A stretch of 64,000 nucleotides of DNA, taken from Spongilla lacustris. Its lineage: Eukaryota; Porifera; Demospongiae; Spongillida; Spongillidae. A program made the translations under genes and the position numbers. The stretch's first letter is position 1; every line of letters begins with the position of its first letter. This document shows, one piece after another, positions 47,801 through 59,800 of this stretch. Under the pieces are notes generated by a model. The model worked only from the letters and a program-made list of their open reading frames with translations, was not told the origin of the DNA and ran no database searches. Location of the stretch: the NCBI GenBank assembly GCA_949361645.1, contig OX442422.1, forward strand, positions 9,994,426 to 10,058,425. Reading direction: 5' to 3'.

Positions 47801-50800
47801 GGTGTGCTATGATATGTGGTGTGCTATGATATGTGGTGTGCTATGATATGTGGTGTGCTATGTTATGTGGTGTGCTATGTTATGTGGTGTGCTATGTTAT
47901 GTGGTGTGCTATGTGCTGTGTGGTGTGCTATGATATGTGGTGTGCTATGATATGTGGTGTGCTATCATATGTGGTGTGCTATGTGCTGTGTGGTGTGCTA
48001 TGATATGTGGTGTGCTATGTTATGTGGTGTGCTATGATATGTGGTGTGCTATGATATGTGGTGTGCTATGTTATGTGGTGTGCTATGATATGTGGTGTGC
48101 TATGTGCTGTGTGGTGTGCTATGATATGTGATGTGCTGTGTGGTGTGCTATGATATGTGGTGTGCTATGATATGTGGTGTGCTATGATATGTGGTGTGCT
48201 ATGTTATGTGGTGTGTTATGATATGTGGTGTGCTATGATATGTGGTGTGCTATGTGCTGTGTGGTGTGCTATGATATGTGGTGTGCTATGTTATGTGGTG
48301 TGTTATGATATGTGGTGTGCTATGATATGTGGTGTGCTGTTATGTGGTGTGCTATGTTATGTGGTGTGCTATGATATGTGGTGTGCTATGATATGTGGTG
48401 TGCTATGTTATGTGGTGTGCTATGATATGTGGTGTGCTATGATATGTGGTGTGCTATGTTATGTGGTGTGCTATGTTATGTGGTGTGCTGTGTGGTGTGC
48501 TATGATATGTGGTGTGCTATGTTATGTGGTGTGTTATGTGGTGTGCTGTGTGGTGTGCTATGATATGTGGTGTGCTATCATATGTGGTGTGCTATGATAT
48601 GTGGTGTGCTATGTTATGTGGTGTGCTATGTTATGTGGTGTGCTATGATATGTGGTGTGCTATGATATGTGGTGTGCTATGATATGTGGTGTGCTATGAT
48701 ATGTGGTGTGCTATGTTATGTGGTGTGCTATGTTATGTGGTGTGCTATGTTATGTGGTGTGCTATGATATGTGGTGTGCTATGATATGTGGTGTGCTATG
48801 TTATGTGGTGTGCTATGTTATGTGGTGTGCTATGTTATGTGGTGTGCTATGTTATGTGGTGTGCCATGATATGTGGTGTGCTATGTTATGTGGTGTGCTA
48901 TGATATGTGGTGTGCTATGATATGTGGTGTGCTATGATATGTGGTGTGCTATGATATGTGGTGTGCTATGATATGTGGTGTGCTATGATATGTGGTGTGC
49001 TATGATATGTGGTGTGCTATGTTATGTGGTGTGCTATGTTATGTGGTGTGCTATGTGCTGTGTGGTGTGCTATGATATGTGGTGTGCTATGATATGTGGT
49101 GTGCTATGTTATGTGGTGTGCTATGATATGTGGTGTGCTATGATATGTGGTGTGCTATGATATGTGGTGTGCTATGTTATGTGGTGTGCTATGTTATGTG
49201 GTGTGCTATGTTATGTGGTGTGCTATGTGCTGTGTGGTGTGCTATGATATGTGGTGTGCTATGATATGTGGTGTGCTATCATATGTGGTGTGCTATGTGC
49301 TGTGTGGTGTGCTATGATATGTGGTGTGCTATGTTATGTGGTGTGCTATGATATGTGGTGTGCTATGATATGTGGTGTGCTATGTTATGTGGTGTGCTAT
49401 GATATGTGGTGTGCTATGTGCTGTGTGGTGTGCTATGATATGTGATGTGCTGTGTGGTGTGCTATGATATGTGGTGTGCTATGATATGTGGTGTGCTATG
49501 TTATGTGGTGTGTTATGATATGTGGTGTGCTATGATATGTGGTGTGCTATGTGCTGTGTGGTGTGCTATGATATGTGGTGTGCTATGTTATGTGGTGTGT
49601 TATGATATGTGGTGTGCTATGATATGTGGTGTGCTATGTTATGTGGTGTGCTATGTTATGTGGTGTGCTATGATATGTGGTGTGCTATGATATGTGGTGT
49701 GCTATGTTATGTGGTGTGCTATGATATGTGGTGTGCTATGATATGTGGTGTGCTATGTTATGTGGTGTGCTATGATATGGGGTGTGCTATGTTATGTGGT
49801 GTGCTATGTTATGTGGTGTGCTGTGTGGTGTGCTATGATATGTGGTGTGCTATGTTATGTGGTGTGTTATGTGGTGTGCTGTGTGGTGTGCTATGATATG
49901 TGGTGTGCTATCATATGTGGTGTGCTATGATATGTGGTGTGCTATGTTATGTGGTGTGCTATGTTATGTGGTGTGCTATGATATGTGGTGTGCTATGATA
50001 TGTGGTGTGCTATGATATGTGGTGTGCTATGATATGTGGTGTGCTATGTTATGTGGTGTGCTATGTTATGTGGTGTGCTATGTTATGTGGTGTGCTATGA
50101 TATGTGGTGTGCTATGATATGTGGTGTGCTATGTTATGTGGTGTGCTATGTTATGTGGTGTGCTATGTTATGTGGTGTGCTATGTTATGTGGTGTGCTAT
50201 GTTATGTGGTGTGCTATGTTATGTGGTGTGCTATGATATGTGGTGTGCTATGATATGTGGTGTGCTATGATATGTGGTGTGCTATGATATGTGGTGTGCT
50301 ATGATATGTGGTGTGCTATGATATGTGGTGTGCTATGATATGTGGTGTGCTATGATATGTGGTGTGCTATGATATGTGGTGTGCTATGTTATGTGGTGTG
50401 CTATGTTATGTGGTGTGCTATGTGCTGTGTGGTGTGCTATGATATGTGGTGTGCTATGATATGTGGTGTGCTATGTTATGTGGTGTGCTATGATATGTGG
50501 TGTGCTATGATATGTGGTGTGCTATGATATGTGGTGTGCTATGTTATGTGGTGTGCTATGTGCTGTGTGGTGTGCTATGATATGTGGTGTGCTATGATAT
50601 GTGGTGTGCTATCATATGTGGTGTGCTATGTGCTGTGTGGTGTGCTATGATATGTGGTGTGCTATGTTATGTGGTGTGCTATGTTATGTGGTGTGCTATG
50701 ATATGTGGTGTGCTATGATATGTGGTGTGCTATGTTATGTGGTGTGCTATGATATGTGGTGTGCTATGTGCTGTGTGGTGTGCTATGATATGTGGTGTGC

Positions 50801-53254
50801 TATGTTATGTGGTGTGCTATGTTATGTGGTGTGCTATGTTATGTGGTGTGCTATGATATGTGGTGTGCTATGATATGTGGTGTGCTATGATATGTGGTGT
50901 GCTATGATATGTGGTGTGCTATGATATGTGGTGTGCTATGTTATGTGGTGTGTTATGATATGTGGTGTGCTATGATATGTGGTGTGCTATGTGCTGTGTG
51001 GTGTGCTATGATATGTGGTGTGCTATGTTATGTGGTGTGCTATGTTATGTGGTGTGCTATGATATGTGGTGTGCTATGATATGTGGTGTGCTATGATATG
51101 TGGTGTGCTATGTTATGTGGTGTGCTATGATATGTGGTGTGCTATGTGCTGTGTGGTGTGCTATGATATGTGATGTGCTGTGTGGTGTGCTATGTGCTGT
51201 GTGGTGTGCTATGATATGTGGTGTGCTATGATATGTGGTGTGCTATGATATGTGGTGTGCTATGATATGTGGTGTGCTATGATATGTGGTGTGCTATGAT
51301 ATGTGGTGTGCTATGTTATGTGGTGTGTTATGATATGTGGTGTGCTATGATATGTGGTGTGCTATGTGCTGTGTGGTGTGCTATGATATGTGGTGTGCTA
51401 TGTTATGTGGTGTGCTATGTTATGTGGTGTGCTATGATATGTGGTGTGCTATGATATGTGGTGTGCTATGATATGTGGTGTGCTATGATATGTGGTGTGC
51501 TATGATATGTGGTGTGCTATGTTATGTGGTGTGCTATGATATGTGGTGTGCTATGATATGTGGTGTGCTATGATATGTGGTGTGTTATGATATGTGGTAC
51601 ACGTGCTATGATATGTGGTGTGCTATGTTATGTGGTGTGCTATGTGCTGTGTGGTGTGCTATGATATGTGGTGTGCTATGTTATGTGGTGTGTTATGATA
51701 TGTGGTACACGTGCTATGATATGTGGTGTGCTATGTGCTGTGTGGTGTGCTATGATATGTGGTGTGCTATGTTATGTGGTGTGCTATGTTATGTGGTGTG
51801 CTATGATATGTGGTGTGCTATGATATGTGGTGTGCTATGTTATGTGGTGTGCTATGATATGTGGTGTGCTATGTTATGTGGTGTGCTATGATATGTGGTG
51901 TGTTATGATATGTGGTGTGCTATGTGCTGTGTGGTGTGCTATGATATGTGGTGTGCTATGTTATGTGGTGTGCTATGTTATGTGGTGTGCTATGATATGT
52001 GGTGTGCTATGATATGTGGTGTGCTATGATATGTGGTGTGCTATGTTATGTGGTGTGCTATGATATGTGGTGTGCTATGTTATGTGGTGTGCTATGATAT
52101 GTGGTGTGCTATGTTATGTGGTGTGCTATGATATGTGGTGTGTTATGATATGTGGTGTGCTATGTGCTGTGCTATGATATGTGGTGTGCTATGATATGTG
52201 GTGTGCTATGATATGTGGTGTGCTATGATATGTGGTGTGCTATGTTATGTGGTGTGCCATGATATGTGGTGTGCTATGATATGTGGTGTGCTATGTTATG
52301 TGGTGTGCTATGTTATGTGGTGTGCCATGATATGTGGTGTGCTATGTTATGTGGTGTGCTATGTTATGTGGTGTGCTATGATATGTGGTGTGCCATGATA
52401 TGTGGTGTGCTATGTTATGTTCTATTACAGAATCTGTAAAGATGAGAACACTAAGCAAGGGAGAGACATCTTCACTTCCTCCAGTGACTTCACAAGCTGT
52501 AAGTCATGGTACCATGGGGCATAGGGGTGTGATGGTATCATGGGGCATAGGGGTGTGATGGTACCATGGGGGATAGGGGTGTGATGGGACCATGGGGCAT
52601 AGGGGTGTGATGTTACCATGGGGCATAGGGGTGTGATGGTACCATGGGGCATAGGGGTGTGATGTTACCATGGGGCATAGGGGTGTGATGGTACCATGGG
52701 GCATAGGGTTGTGATGGGACCATGAGGCATAGGGGTGTGATGGTACCATGGGGCATAGGGGTGTGATGGTACCATGGGGCATAGGGGTGTGATGGGACCA
52801 TGGGGCATAGGGGTGTGATGTTACCATGGGGCATAGGGGTGTGATGTTACCATGGGGCATAGGGGTGTGAGGCATAGGGACATAATCTCGGAGTTTGCAG
52901 TTTAACTGTACAGTAACTATTTTACCATCCTAAGTTTGAGTAAAGGTGGGTGGGTGCCTGGTTGATGGTTTGTTGGCCTGTTTTGCAGGAAGATGACTTG
53001 AAGTGGGTAGAAGAAAACTTACCAAGTACAGCAGTGGACAGGTGAGGGGTCTTGTTCATCTTCTAAATATGTGATTTGTGTGACTGGGATAGGCTTTTGC
53101 AAGCATACTCTGCACCTCTTTACATTTGTACCAAGTATACTAGGCCTACAATCTGAATATGATACCTCCACCCCCCAGGTCTGTGCTACCTCTGGTGCTG
53201 GACTCAGATGAAGAGGTGATGACTACCCAATTTGAAGTATCAAAACTGAAATAA
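35941..53254 (+). CDS. TMEM87: TMEM87 (GOST-family 7TM protein), 17 exons, frameshifted in exon 13
   Basis: Golgi/secretory-pathway protein: signal peptide, lumenal GOLD-like domain, seven TM helices. Exons: 35941-36013 (MDCRSFLVVALLTCPLGIFG), 36507-36559, 36948-37037, 37465-37696, 38032-38093, 38189-38281, 38354-38441, 38812-38911, 39136-39229, 40051-40131, 40220-40328, 40648-40712, 40765-40885, 40974-41041, 52431-52498, 52989-53041, 53179-53254. Family marks recalled from human: KNPYGFLSAVDYP, FWIAGVIIMGLVEKVFF, AETVSAAKRALARMLLIIVS, RPRLGEDLKKVV, ILWRPSAN, EDDLKWVEENLPS and LDSDEE. TM helices fall in exons 6-13. The intron after exon 10 is AT-AC; the one after exon 13 is GC-AG. A 17-bp duplication in exon 13 breaks the frame. 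Without it the product would be 502 aa (human about 555). Exons 2-4 are weaker, and an N-terminal exon may be missing. Confidence 0.85.
36570..36785. repeat. GGGAGGAGG-rich minisatellite, TMEM87 intron 2
   Basis: Degenerate units of GGTGTGGGAGGAGGGG(AAGAGGGTGTGA). Confidence 0.8.
37130..37440. repeat. ~22-bp minisatellite, TMEM87 intron 3
   Basis: About fifteen copies of GTGCTCATGTACACTATATG with short length variants (TATGTG, TATTCG). Confidence 0.92.
38451..38806. repeat. CA/GT-rich array, TMEM87 intron 7
   Basis: (GT)n, then CACATACTTCCACACATGCA-type units and (CA)n, running to the exon 8 acceptor. Confidence 0.9.
39230..39965 (+). repeat. 29-bp minisatellite carrying 5' splice-site copies, TMEM87 intron 9
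   Basis: About 24 units. Each includes CACCAGG/GTAAGGGTATG, matching the true exon 9 donor (CCACCAGG/GTAAGGGTATG at 39,229/39,230), plus the perfect 16-bp palindrome CCTGGTGATCACCAGG. The array begins at the donor itself. Confidence 0.95.
40132..40219 (+). other. U12-type AT-AC intron of TMEM87, 88 nt
   Basis: The 5' end is ATATCCTTT, the minor-spliceosome consensus. TTTCCTTGAC at 40,198-40,207 matches the U12 branch site, with its adenosine 13 nt before the 3' end CCAC. Splicing joins ...IVWW to IFKGLVDTRK, aligning with WWIFISLTQTMK in human TMEM87A. A GT-AG alternative would not keep this alignment. Confidence 0.88.
41235..52416 (+). repeat. 11.2-kb 17-bp satellite filling TMEM87 intron 14
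   Basis: About 650 copies of TATGATATGTGGTGTGC and its TATGTTATG variant, with occasional 19-bp (TATGTGCTGTGTGGTGTGC) and shorter forms. The order of variants repeats with a period of 4,484-4,486 bp: two copies from about 42,220 and 46,705, and the start of a third near 51,190. Within these is a rougher period of about 1.3 kb. All open frames here are artefacts. Confidence 0.95.
52507..52872. repeat. ~24-bp minisatellite, TMEM87 intron 15
   Basis: About fifteen copies of TACCATGGGGCATAGGGGTG with variants. Begins 8 nt after the exon 15 donor. Confidence 0.92.
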
Positions 53255-53336
53255 CTGCTGCATGGCCCCCAGTATTGTGTTTTGTTGATCCTTCTGCTCA
53301 TAAGTAATTATCTGCACAATGAAAGTTTGCAACATT

Positions 53337-53615
53337 GTAATGTTATCACTAAATAACCTGAGTGTGGTGATGTCATCACTAAATAACATGAGGTGTGGTG
53401 ATGTCATCACTAAATAACATGAGGTGTGGTGATGTCATCACTAAATAACCTGAGTGTGGTGATGTCATCACTAAATAACATGAGGTGTGGTGATGTCATC
53501 ACTAAATAACATGAGGTGTGGTGATGTCATCACTAAATAACATGAGGTGTGGTGATGTCATCACTAAATAACATGAGGTGTGGTGATGTCATCACTAAAT
53601 AACATGAGGTGTGGT
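53337..53615. repeat. 31-bp minisatellite with TGATGTCATCA palindrome
   Basis: About nine units of GTGATGTCATCACTAAATAA plus CATGAGGTGTG, just downstream of the TMEM87 stop codon and possibly within its 3' UTR. The 11-bp palindrome resembles a CRE/AP-1 core. Confidence 0.9.
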
Positions 53616-53774
53616 GCTTTTCCTCTGAAGCAAGTTGATCTCGTTGAGGAGGGCTGTGTCATTTAGTCCAACCTGATGTGTGCGTGTGTGTGTTTTAGAA
53701 TGGTATTGACATGATCACTTATTGATTACAATTAACCTGAAAATGTAGTTACAAAGGGATAGTACTGTGAAAGG

Positions 53775-53795
53775 TTTATTGTAGTTAGTTTTATT
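53775..53795 (-). terminator. Candidate polyadenylation signals of CFAP70
   Basis: Two TTTATT words (AATAAA on the minus strand) lie about 90-105 bp beyond the proposed CFAP70 stop. Confidence 0.4.
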
Positions 53796-53880
53796 AATGT
53801 GTGCTTTTTAGCAATGTAGAAAGGAACTTATGCAAAATTGAAGCAACTGCTTGTACATCCTATTTGTCTATTGAAGGCCA

Positions 53881-56800
53881 CTATGGAGTGTGTCTTGCAA
53901 GGTTTGGTTCATTCTGAGTACATAAAAAGAACATTGATTTAAATTCTGGAGTTGATATTACACTCCAAATGGGAGAAAAGAACTAACTCCCCAATAGTAG
54001 AGGTAACTCAGAACGGTACAGGTGGTATCTGTGCAATGAAATTCATTATGATGCCAAATGTACATTAACTTGTACTTAATAGCTTATTCTTGGAGGGGAA
54101 CCCCCTTGTGTGTATTAAGAGTTATTTGATTACCTTGATAGCATACTTCAGTGATTGCTCCGCCTCCACTTGCCTGCCAGTCTGGGGAAGAGGAAGAAGT
54201 GTTATTAGCTAAGCTCATTACCACTTCCATGCAGACTGCTATGCCTTACCCACCTAAGCTATCCCTCACCCACACATACCCTGAGGCACACCAGAGCCAG
54301 GTAGGCCCATACCACTGGGTCAAGGTTGTTGAGAATGTTAGCCTCACCCAGAGCGTCTTCAGCCTCATCCAACCTCCCTAGCTGCAGGGAGCAGGGGGAG
54401 CAGGGAGAGCAGGGGGAGCAGGGGGGGTACACATATGTGGTTATTCAGTCGCACACACACCTTGTAGGAGGCTATGCCTACTCCTCTCCAGGAGACACAG
54501 GAGGGTGATTTTCTGCAGGCATGGAGGTATGTATCCTTGGCTTTGTGGTACTGCAAGGTGATGGTTACTACCGTGAGACACCCAGCCGCTTGGTGTAAGG
54601 TGTTCCATTTCCTCTCCCTCCCACCTCTCTTCACTCTCCACATGCCCTCACCTCTCCATCTCTCCACATGCCCTCACCTCTTCACTCTCCACATACCCTC
54701 ACCTCTTCACTCTCCACATGCCCTCACCTCTCCACATGCCCTCACCTCTCCACATACCCTCATCTCTTCACTACCCACATGCCCCACCTCTTCACTCTCC
54801 ACATACCCTCATCTCTTCACTACCCACATGCCCCACCTCTTCACTCTCCACATACCCTCACCTCTTCACTACCCACATGCCCTCACCTCTCCATCTCTCA
54901 TGTAAGTGTCTGCAAGCCTCAGGTACACAGCGTGCAAATGTGCGGGAGGTGTGGGGTAGTTGACAGCTCTCTCGTAAGCATCTTTTGCGTCAGCATATGC
55001 TCCTGTGAGGTAGTGGGCGTGTCCCATTAGTGCCCATGCATTTGAGTCCTGAGAGAAAGTTGTTCAACTGTTAAACATAGCTGATACATAGCAGGTACAT
55101 GCTGCATACATAGCTGGTACATGCTGCATACATAGCCGGTACATGCTGCATACATAGCAGGCACAGAGGTTTAGAAGTGTAGTCCATGAGGACATTTTTA
55201 ATTTAATAGAATCCAAGCACACCAAAGTATAACTACCACAGCTGTAATGAATTATTGTACATTGATTAAATTCTGTTTAAGTTACATAATATCAAACCAA
55301 CGTAATCAAGATTAAAAGGACTGCTTTGAAAACTGAATAACAAAATAAATTGCAGTAGTAAACTTCTTTATTCAGTGTTAACAAGTGGTGAAATAACATA
55401 ATTTCTATTAATACAAATTAATTAACTAGAATCAATCAAGTATAAGAAAACTGTAATTCAGTACAATAGAAAGTTTTGATGATGTATTCAGGACTCAGTT
55501 TAAAGGCACACTGTTTAAATGCTATCACCAGATGCCATGTGAGTTGAAGCTTGTTGGGTTGTAGCAGTATCTTCATCATATTCCATGTGTACCTCTTGAT
55601 CCGTTCCCTCCCCAGTAGTAAAAATACACTCAACTAAGTGCTCTTCGAATGATACACACATACTAGTGACCTCCAATCATTGGGGGCAGGAGCGAACATT
55701 GTGTGGTCCATTGCAAAATGAACATTTAGCCACACATCGATAACTTCTCATGCACCAATGGATCTGACTTGATCCACAGTCTAGTGAACACATCTGTTAG
55801 GTTTGCCTGCTGGCCTTCTCAGCAGGGCCATTCGATTAGACCAATGTTTCTTTAACTTTGCTACTTTGATCCTTCTCAGAAAGTAAGCTTTCATCACTAA
55901 TAAACTGCCCTGAAGCCTCCCAATCGCTTTTTAAAACCTCTTTATGTATTTGTCGTAAGCGTCCGCGTTGGAAATCGACTTTCCCTTTTGAGCCATAAAA
56001 CCTTTGCAATCAAAGTACAATAGCACGATTGCACGTTAATGTCACCGACCAGCTTCGAACAACCAAATAGCAATCAAACACACTTCGCACATACATGTAG
56101 AAAATGAGACGCCGGGTACAATCGCACGCATAAGTCATATTACAGGTATGCATACGATATACGCTTGCGTGCACGACACAAAGAGCACAAAGACAGCCCA
56201 GAAAAGAACAAAGACGGCGTTTCCTTAGCCTGCCATTGTTGTCTGGAGCTAGCAGGACGCAAAAGAACCCAATCATCACATAGGATACAGCCCATCTAGA
56301 CAGTTATTAAAACAATTATTAATCACTCAGTCATCGCTATGTCGCGCGTTTGAACCTTACTTGCAGCACTAAACGAAAAGTCGGTTGGAGTCGGCTACGT
56401 TGGAGGATCTGAAATGTATGGGAGATTCGATTGGCCGTGACTCCTTGCTTCGTTCGGTCCTAGAATCGTGTAGAAAAGTGCTTGAAGTTGGTACATCGAA
56501 ATTTTTTTCGTTTTTTTACGTATAAAATGGAACATATTACCGCGCAATTAAAGCAAGTACCTATGAGTTTAGTATTATTGGAAACAGCAGAACAAAAGCT
56601 ATTTGCTCCAATACTAAACTGCAAATTTATGTATTTTCGAAAGCTGATAAAATTCATGTAAGCAGAAATGAAAAAATGCTCATCAAATTCACTTTCGATG
56701 AGCACTGCTTTAAAAAACAAATCCTATTTCTTATTTTACTAATAAAATCTAACACTTTAATCAGCTACAACAATGTTTATGCAACAACAAAAAAATGCAT

Positions 56801-59800
56801 CATTCCCATACCCAATGTCCTGCTGTTAAACCACTGTGGCAGGTACATGCTGCATACATAGCAGGTACATGCTGCATACATATCACTACACACATACCTG
56901 TATGTCCAATACAATGGCATTACGAAGACATTCGATTGCCTTGGTGTAATCATGTCTGTGTGTGTGAAGCCTTGCAACAGCAATATGGTAGTGGGGGGAG
57001 GGGCCACCGCATGGACTGGTGAGCTCATGTCCCAGGCACATCTCTGCAAACTACAGGAGGAGAGCCATGATGAAGATCTGACCATCACCTGAGCACCTAA
57101 TGTTACGTCACCTGAGCACCTAATGTAACATCACCTGAGCACCTAATGTAACATCACCTGAGCACCTAATGTAACATCACCTGAGCACCTAATGTAACAT
57201 CACCTGAGCACCTAATGTAACATCACCTGAGCACCTAATGTAACATCACCTGAGCACCTAATGTTACATCACCTGAGCACCTAATGTTACCCATACAAGT
57301 GCACTTACCTTCAAAGCGTGCACATCCAACAGGTAGGCTGCAGTCTGGAGGAAGATGCTAACAGCCTGCTCTGCATCTCCCACTTCTTCCCTTCCCTCTG
57401 TTCCCCCCTTCAGATCCAAGCTTGTTTCAGATAGGCTCCCTAGCTTGTGGGTTGAGCGAGAGCCTTCGGCTTTAGGCTGCTCCCCAGGGGCCACTACCCC
57501 CCCAGTCTGCTGCCCCCCAGGGGCCGCTACCCCCCCAGTCTGCTGCCCTCCTCCAACTTCACCAGCAGGAGCAGCAGGGGGTTTTCCCTGTGAGGCTTTA
57601 CCCTCACTGGATATGCTAGCTGTCTCGTGCAAGTTGACAGAAGAGGAGGCCACGGGTTTATGCTGCTCCTGTGAGCCATCTGCAGCAGTCTCCCCAGGTA
57701 GTACCTAATGATGTAATGGGCACATGTACAGGTCAGTGGTCAGCCAGCACATATTAGATTATCTAAAGTTATTATGGTGGTTATTAAATCACAGACCAAA
57801 GCACTACTAATCTTGAATACACAACGTATTAACCATTTTACATGTGTTTATAATTTGAATCACCCCCATATATTTATCAGCAAGTTGTGTGCAATTGTAT
57901 GCCTGGCTTCCCCTAACCCCTGGCAGGATGGGTGTGGTCTCAATGGCAGGTGTGAAGACTCACCTTGCTGGGTGTGAGAGGGATACCGTGATCTTGAAGC
58001 CGTACAGTAGAGCCCTCCACCCCCCAAAGCTTGGACTTCTGGACAAGAGCTTGTCCATCTGCCCCACTAGTGACAGTACCAGAAGGGCTAGGGTGTTGTA
58101 TGACTCCTGAAAGGGTAAGGAAATGGTGCTAAATGGTAAGGAAATGGTGCTAAATGGTAAGGAAGTGGTGCTAAATGGTAAGGAAAATGGTGCTAAATGG
58201 CAAGGAAATGGTGCTAAATGGTTTCAAATGGGTAAGGAAATGGTGCTAAAGATGTTAAATGACTCCTAAAGGTGTAAGGGAGTGGTGTTATCCTGAATGA
58301 AGTAAAATGAACTTTTGAGGAAGGATGTGAAGACATCAAGAGGATGCTAATGGCTATTGGAGGATATTGCTACTATAGCATCCATAACAGGCCACTTACC
58401 CATGTGTGGTTACATAACAGGCCACTTACCCATGTGTGGTTACATAACAGGCTACTTACCCATGTGTGGTTACATAACAGGCTACTTACCCATGTGTGGT
58501 GGTAGCTTTGTGTTGAGCAGCACTTTGGACTGGGTACCTGGCAACCTGCGGCCATGGGAGATGTATGTCTTCTCTTGTTCCCCAAGGCTCAGCTTTGTGG
58601 CTTCTTGGTACGCCATATCCCGATACATGGGGTTATTGGAGTGCTCATAAAAAAGTCCTGTTGGGGAGCAGGGGAAGGTTGTCACGGGGAACCTCCTTAC
58701 AAGATAGGGACAACCCCTTTATTTGTAGAGGGGACAGCCCCTATAAATGTTACTGGGAAAGCATAGCCTACAGCAGTACCCACAGCAGTACTGGTGTCAT
58801 AACAATAACTTGTAGCTAACTATTAATATCACATGTTGCCCCCCTATAGTTTACCTCTCATGGTCCAGGCTATGATGTTGGTAGGGTCAATGGTAGTGGC
58901 CATATCAAAGAAGCTTTCTCCTTCAGAGTGCCTCCCATCAAGACTGCACATCATGCCATACATCAGAAGTCTGTTGGGGGGGAGGGAGGAGGGGGAGGGA
59001 GGAGGGGGAGGGAGGAGGGGAGGGAGGAGGGGGAGGGAGGAGGGGGAGGGAGGAGGGGGAGGGAGGAGGGGGAGGGAGGAGGGGGAGGGAGGAGGGGGAG
59101 GGTATCAGTGTCCATAGTACAAGTGGCAGGACACCCCAACCTTAACCCCATTCACCCCAGGCCTTAACCCCTTACACCCCAGGCCTTAACCCCATACACC
59201 CCAGCCTTGCAGGTGTCTCACACTGGCACCATGTGCTGGTCGAGGGCCAGGGCCTCCTTGAAGCACTGCTGACTCCTGTCCAGGTCTGAGGTAAGGAGAC
59301 AGAATACTCCGTAGTCATACCAGTATGATGCAATATGGTCGGCTCTAGAGAGGCGCTGGGAAAGACTTACATCAATGGCACACACTACACCATGTACACC
59401 TACACCATGTACACCTACACCATGTACACACTACACCATGTACACCTACACCATGTACACCTACACCATGTACACCTACACCATGTACACCTACACCATG
59501 TATACCTACACCATGTACACACTACACCATGTACACCTACACCATGTACACCTACACCATGTACACCACTGCACATCACTGCACCATTCATGTGGATACC
59601 TCTTTGTAATAATATTCTGCCATCTTGAAGTCCTCTAGCACCTCAGCCTCAGAGGCAAAGTCCCTTAGCATGTCACAAGTGAGGATGGTTGGGGGTGGAG
59701 GGGGCGGGGCATCCAGGGCAAACACCTAGCAACAGCAGTACATCTTATATTGTAATAACAGTGGGAGGAGCCTACCTTCCCCAGACCCGTGTGCATCTCA

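Noticed and set aside
41266..52398. Dozens of plus frames of MVCYDMWCAMLCGVL type
   Set aside because: They are translations of the 17-bp satellite.
55162..56838. Assignment of this insert to hAT by an 8-bp duplication
   Set aside because: The ends begin CACAG, the best flanking match is only GCAGG (5 bp), and it lies inside a repeat. The superfamily is left open.
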